Shown: positions 6,511-9,106 of the stretch, piece after piece
Position numbering within the stretch: the first letter of the stretch is position 1
How the letters are laid out: every line of letters begins with the position of its first letter
NCBI GenBank assembly: GCA_027335515.1
Contig: DAHWHT010000055.1
Coordinates: 1 to 9,106 of the forward strand
DNA length: 9,106 bases
Reading direction: 5' to 3'
Origin: Clostridia bacterium
Lineage (GTDB): Bacteria > Bacillota_E > RBS10-35 > JAJYVN01
Notes under the pieces: generated by a model
The model's input: the letters and a program-made list of their open reading frames with translations, nothing else
Database searches by the model: none
Told to the model about the DNA's origin: nothing
Program-made: the position numbers and the translations under genes

Positions 6511-8622
6511 TCAACTGAAGAGCAGCCCGCCCAGGTCGACCAGGCTCTGGTGCAGGTGGCGGAAGTAGGTGCGGCGGGACAGGTGCAGGGCCTCGGCCAG
6601 CGCCTCGTGCGCAAGGGCGCGCTCCACGTAATAGCCGCGGAGCAGCTCCGCCCCGAACTCCGAGGAGAACCGGCCGCTGGCGAGCGCGTCCAGCAGCCAG
6701 GCACGCACGCTCCGCGGCCCCCCGTCGCCCAGGACGCGCGCGCAGTGCCGGGCGACCGCGCAGGTACGCAGTCGCGGCGGATCGTTCAGCGCTTCCAACG
6801 CCTCCCGCGCGGCGGCCGCCCGCTCGTCCGCCGAGGCCGGCGCAAGGCCGGGTGGCGCGACGAGTTCCTCGAGCCAACGCGCGTAGCCGATGCCTGCGAG
6901 GTCGATCCGGTAGGCGCGGTTGGGCAGGTGCCGGCCGGGCAGCATGACTTCAAACCCGGGGACGCGGGCGCCGCCGACGAGGGGCGCGAAACGCTCCGCC
7001 GCCGACAGGGCCGTCAGCACCACCATCTGGCGGTAGTGGGCCAGTTCCCGGAACACCTCCCGGAAGAGCGCGAAATACAGCTCGTCGGCCGGATCGCGCA
7101 GGCCCATCTGCCCGACCGTGAGCAGGCGCCCCTCCATCCCCGCGAGCGCCTCGTCGCCCAGCCAGCGCAGGTAGGCGGCCGTCGCCGGCTCACCGAGCAG
7201 GGCCGTGCGGGTCGCCCGCAGCAGCGGCACCGCCACCGAATAGCCGAGGATCTCCCCGGCCGGCCCGCGGGCCAGCACGAACCCTTCGGGGTAGGCGGCA
7301 AGGAGCTCCCCCACCTCCGTGGGCACGCTGGCCAGACCCTCCCGCCCCACCCCGAAGGTGCGTGCCAGTGTCGCCGCGCGGCATTGCACCAACTGCGGCA
7401 GGTCCGCCGGGGAGGCGCCCCGTTCGAAACGCCACCTCAGGTGTGCCTCCGATTCCGGGTAGAGCCAGGTGTGCCACAGGCACTCGGTCGCCAGGCAGGT
7501 GAGCTCCGCCCACTGCTCCCCCGCGACCTCCTTGGGCCGGGCGGACGCGACCGCCGCCAGGTGGTGCTCGATGGCCAGACGGCGCCAGCGGTGCACCGTC
7601 CACGGCCGCCGCTCGGACACCGCGGCGGCGACCTGCTCCCGAGCCACCTCGTGCAGCAGGAAACGCCCGCCGACCGGACGGACCACGGGCAGATCGACCA
7701 GGACCGGCCAGCCACGGGCCACGACCGACGGTTCCAACATGCTCTCCACGACCGCCCGGTCGAAACTGCGCAGCATGGAGGCCGCTGCGAGGCACAGGCC
7801 TGCGGGGCTGCCGTCGTCGGCCTCCCAGGCGCGCCGCGTCGAGTCGGGATGGAGAAGGCGCTCGAGCAGGCCCAGGACCAAAGGCCCCAGTCCGCCTTCC
7901 GCCGAGACGGGGGCCAGGGGGACACCCCCGTCCGGCAGGGCGTCCGCCACCAGCCCGAGCAGCAGGGGCCGCCCGCCGGCGACGGAGACCGCGCCGCGCC
8001 GCAGGCCCTCCTCTACCACTCCATAACGCTCCAGCAGTTCGAGTGCCTCGTCCTCAGGGATGTCTTCCAACTGCACCTCCTCCACCTGGCTGCGCCAGGC
8101 ACGGTCCGCCGGCCAGAGGTCGCGCGGACGGCCGCGACCGGCGAGCGTCAGCACCGCGCCGGGACCCAGCGCGCCGAAGATCTCGCTGCGCAGCCAGCGG
8201 TCGCAGCTCAGGAGTTGCTCGTAGGCATCGACGAGCAGCAGCAGGCCAGACGCCGACGCCAGACCCTCCAGGGCCCGCACGACGGACGCCGCCAAGGGCG
8301 GGACATCGCCGCCACCCGAAGCGACGACGACGGACACGTGGCCGGCGATGGCGCGCAGCACCCCCACTGGCGTCGGCTCGACGACCTGACCGTCGAGCGA
8401 GACCGTGGCGATGCCGGCTCCGGCGGCCAGGCGTCGGTATGCCCGCAGCAGAGCGGACTTGCCTACCCCTGGCGAACCCTGGACGTAGAAGACGCGGGCG
8501 CCGGCTGGCCGCCGTACGAGCGCCGCGGCGAACCGGTCGAGCTCACGCCTCCGCCCGACAAAGAGCGCCGCCTCCCGCTCGTCGACCGCATCCCGCAAGG
8601 GCCTGCCGCCCGGCAGGTGCAT
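6511..8622 (-). CDS. STAND-like ATPase regulator with GNAT-like segment and C-terminal helix-turn-helix
   Basis: 703-residue cytoplasmic protein, probably an ATP-dependent transcription regulator. The N-terminal AAA/STAND ATPase begins FVGRRRELDRF (21-31), followed by Walker A GSPGVGKS (49-56), Walker B LLLLVDAYE (127-135) and a sensor-1-like TLAGR. The DIPEDEALELLERYGV and GRPLLLGLVADAL stretches fit the end of such ATPases, and a winged-helix-like part follows (LLHEVAREQVAAAV). Residues about 425-578 resemble a GNAT acyltransferase fold (FVLARGPAGEILGYSVAV, later YRIDLAGIGYARWLEEL), but catalytic activity is unproven. The C-terminus (about 651-703) holds a helix-turn-helix, HEALAEALHLSRRTYFRHL. 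The frame extends to ATG 8715 (GGAG 6 bases upstream), but those 31 codons are Arg/Ser/Gly-rich with rare AGA, CGA and AGT codons, so I prefer ATG 8622. The gene appears monocistronic. Its targets and signal are unknown. Confidence 0.85.
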   Translation of the reverse strand: MHLPGGRPLRDAVDEREAALFVGRRRELDRFAAALVRRPAGARVFYVQGSPGVGKSALLRAYRRLAAGAGIATVSLDGQVVEPTPVGVLRAIAGHVSVVVASGGGDVPPLAASVVRALEGLASASGLLLLVDAYEQLLSCDRWLRSEIFGALGPGAVLTLAGRGRPRDLWPADRAWRSQVEEVQLEDIPEDEALELLERYGVVEEGLRRGAVSVAGGRPLLLGLVADALPDGGVPLAPVSAEGGLGPLVLGLLERLLHPDSTRRAWEADDGSPAGLCLAAASMLRSFDRAVVESMLEPSVVARGWPVLVDLPVVRPVGGRFLLHEVAREQVAAAVSERRPWTVHRWRRLAIEHHLAAVASARPKEVAGEQWAELTCLATECLWHTWLYPESEAHLRWRFERGASPADLPQLVQCRAATLARTFGVGREGLASVPTEVGELLAAYPEGFVLARGPAGEILGYSVAVPLLRATRTALLGEPATAAYLRWLGDEALAGMEGRLLTVGQMGLRDPADELYFALFREVFRELAHYRQMVVLTALSAAERFAPLVGGARVPGFEVMLPGRHLPNRAYRIDLAGIGYARWLEELVAPPGLAPASADERAAAAREALEALNDPPRLRTCAVARHCARVLGDGGPRSVRAWLLDALASGRFSSEFGAELLRGYYVERALAHEALAEALHLSRRTYFRHLHQSLVDLGGLLFS

Positions 8623-8760
8623 GGCCCCACCCGACCCCCCCGGCGTCCCCGCTTGGCTCGAACGCGGCCTGCGTCGTCTCGCGCTTGCTGGACTCCGACC
8701 GGCGCCCCAGGACATCCGCCGCTCCGTCCAGCCCCAAAGACTCCCGGTGTGTTCAGGCCG

Positions 8761-8784
8761 GTTCCCGTTCCTGTTCCAGTTCCA
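8761..8784. repeat. Four tandem copies of a GTTCCN hexamer
   Basis: Plus-strand units GTTCCC, GTTCCT, GTTCCA and GTTCCA run head to tail, differing only at the sixth base; the minus strand reads repeated GGAAC units. It lies in the leader of the regulator gene, 46 bases beyond the alternative ATG 8715. It is a short microsatellite-like repeat; a regulatory role is possible but unsupported. Confidence 0.75.
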
Positions 8785-8970
8785 GAGCGATCAGTGCTGG
8801 GTCGCCTCGTGGACGGGGGTCGCCCGCCGCTCCACCGTCGGGGCCGCGGACCGAAACGACTTCCGTCTACCACGAACGGCAGGACTCGCCCCAGGGCGGG
8901 CCTTCCCACCGGCCGGCGACCGCAGGGGCACCTCCAGGCGTCGGCCTCCTGCCCAGATCTCAATCACCGT

Positions 8971-8996
8971 TGCAAGATCCGTAGTCAAATCTTGCA
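8971..8996. promoter_or_regulatory. Operator-like perfect inverted repeat upstream of the regulator
   Basis: TGCAAGAT (8971-8978), a 10-base spacer, then ATCTTGCA (8989-8996) form an exact 8-bp inverted repeat with arm centres 18 bases apart, close to two helical turns, as expected for a dimeric DNA-binding protein. It is much more AT-rich than its surroundings. On the minus strand the spacer contains TTGACT (8988-8983), a -35-like hexamer, but no good -10 box stands 16-18 bases downstream. It may be an operator for the downstream regulator, for autoregulation or for another factor, or an RNA hairpin. Confidence 0.5.
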
Positions 8997-9078
8997 TCCA
9001 CCCGTTTCCGGGTAGAACCGCCGGTCTGACCCGAGGCGCATTGCCTCCGTGCCGGCTTCCCGCTTCCCCCGAGGTCTG

Positions 9079-9093
9079 CCCGGCAGCGCCGGG
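9079..9093. other. Short perfect GC hairpin
   Basis: CCCGGC, loop AGC, then GCCGGG, followed on the plus strand by TCTTACGT. Stem and loop size fit an intrinsic terminator stem, but the following tract is only weakly T-rich. It could end a plus-strand transcript or belong to a gene beyond the right edge. Confidence 0.3.
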
Positions 9094-9106
9094 TCTTACG
9101 TCCCCT

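Larger units (their letters stand above)
8623..9106. other. Upstream region of the ATPase regulator
   Basis: No gene is convincing here. A 68-codon minus-strand frame from ATG 8997 begins protein-like (MQDLTTDLATVIEIWAGG) but then becomes Arg/Pro-rich, and its start falls inside the inverted repeat at 8971-8996. If the regulator is transcribed from near that repeat, its leader would be roughly 340 bases long, or less if it starts at ATG 8715. The region also contains a hexanucleotide tandem repeat and a small hairpin near the right edge. Confidence 0.5.

Noticed and set aside
8791..8997. Small minus-strand ORF of 68 codons at the right end
   Set aside because: The first ~20 residues look acceptable but the remainder is Arg/Pro-rich, there is no properly spaced ribosome binding site, and its start lies inside the inverted repeat.
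6376..9015. Plus-strand open frame of about 880 codons opposite the regulator
   Set aside because: It has no domain or motif, is rich in Arg, Gln, Pro and His, and mirrors the GC-rich codons of the minus-strand ATPase gene, whose Walker motifs are unmistakable. It is an antisense shadow.

Overview
This is a GC-rich window in which every gene I can support lies on the minus strand. Reading in the transcription direction (high to low coordinates) it holds a large ATPase regulator, a small DUF4870-type membrane protein, a secreted lipoprotein, a broken S-layer-homology (SLH) gene, possibly a small unknown ORF, a large membrane-fusion (adaptor) protein, and a MacB-type ABC transporter permease that runs off the left edge. 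The long plus-strand open frames, including one of nearly 880 codons opposite the regulator, look like antisense shadows of GC-rich genes.

Organism: SLH-type repeats with a TIG-like domain, a lipoprotein signal, strong GGAGG-like ribosome binding sites, frequent GTG starts and very high GC fit a high-GC Bacillota lineage (Thermaerobacter-, Symbiobacterium- or Limnochordia-like) better than a proteobacterium. This is inference from gene content only; other monoderm or deep-branching groups are possible.

Layout: (1) 1-2857, efflux/export operon: adaptor, then after 40 bases the permease; no ABC ATPase gene lies between them. (2) 2858-3469, mostly unassigned, with one weak small ORF. (3) 3470-4305, a pseudogene whose signal peptide, three SLH-like repeats and TIG-like domain are readable only by switching among the three minus-strand frames. 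(4) 4449-5745, a two-gene unit: DUF4870-like membrane protein followed by a lipoprotein. (5) 5746-6510, about 765 bases with no convincing gene and several hairpins. (6) 6511-8622, a STAND-like ATPase with a probable GNAT-like segment and a C-terminal helix-turn-helix. (7) 8623-9106, its upstream region, with a perfect 8-bp inverted repeat spaced by 10 bases and a fourfold hexanucleotide repeat.

Functionally, the adaptor and permease probably form a MacAB-like machine that moves a substrate outward from the membrane, with the ATPase encoded outside the window. The adaptor carries two complete lipoyl/hairpin/barrel modules in one chain, the most unusual intact feature here. The lipoprotein, the DUF4870 protein and the dead SLH gene make this a cell-envelope neighbourhood; whether the ATPase regulator controls any of it cannot be told from the sequence.
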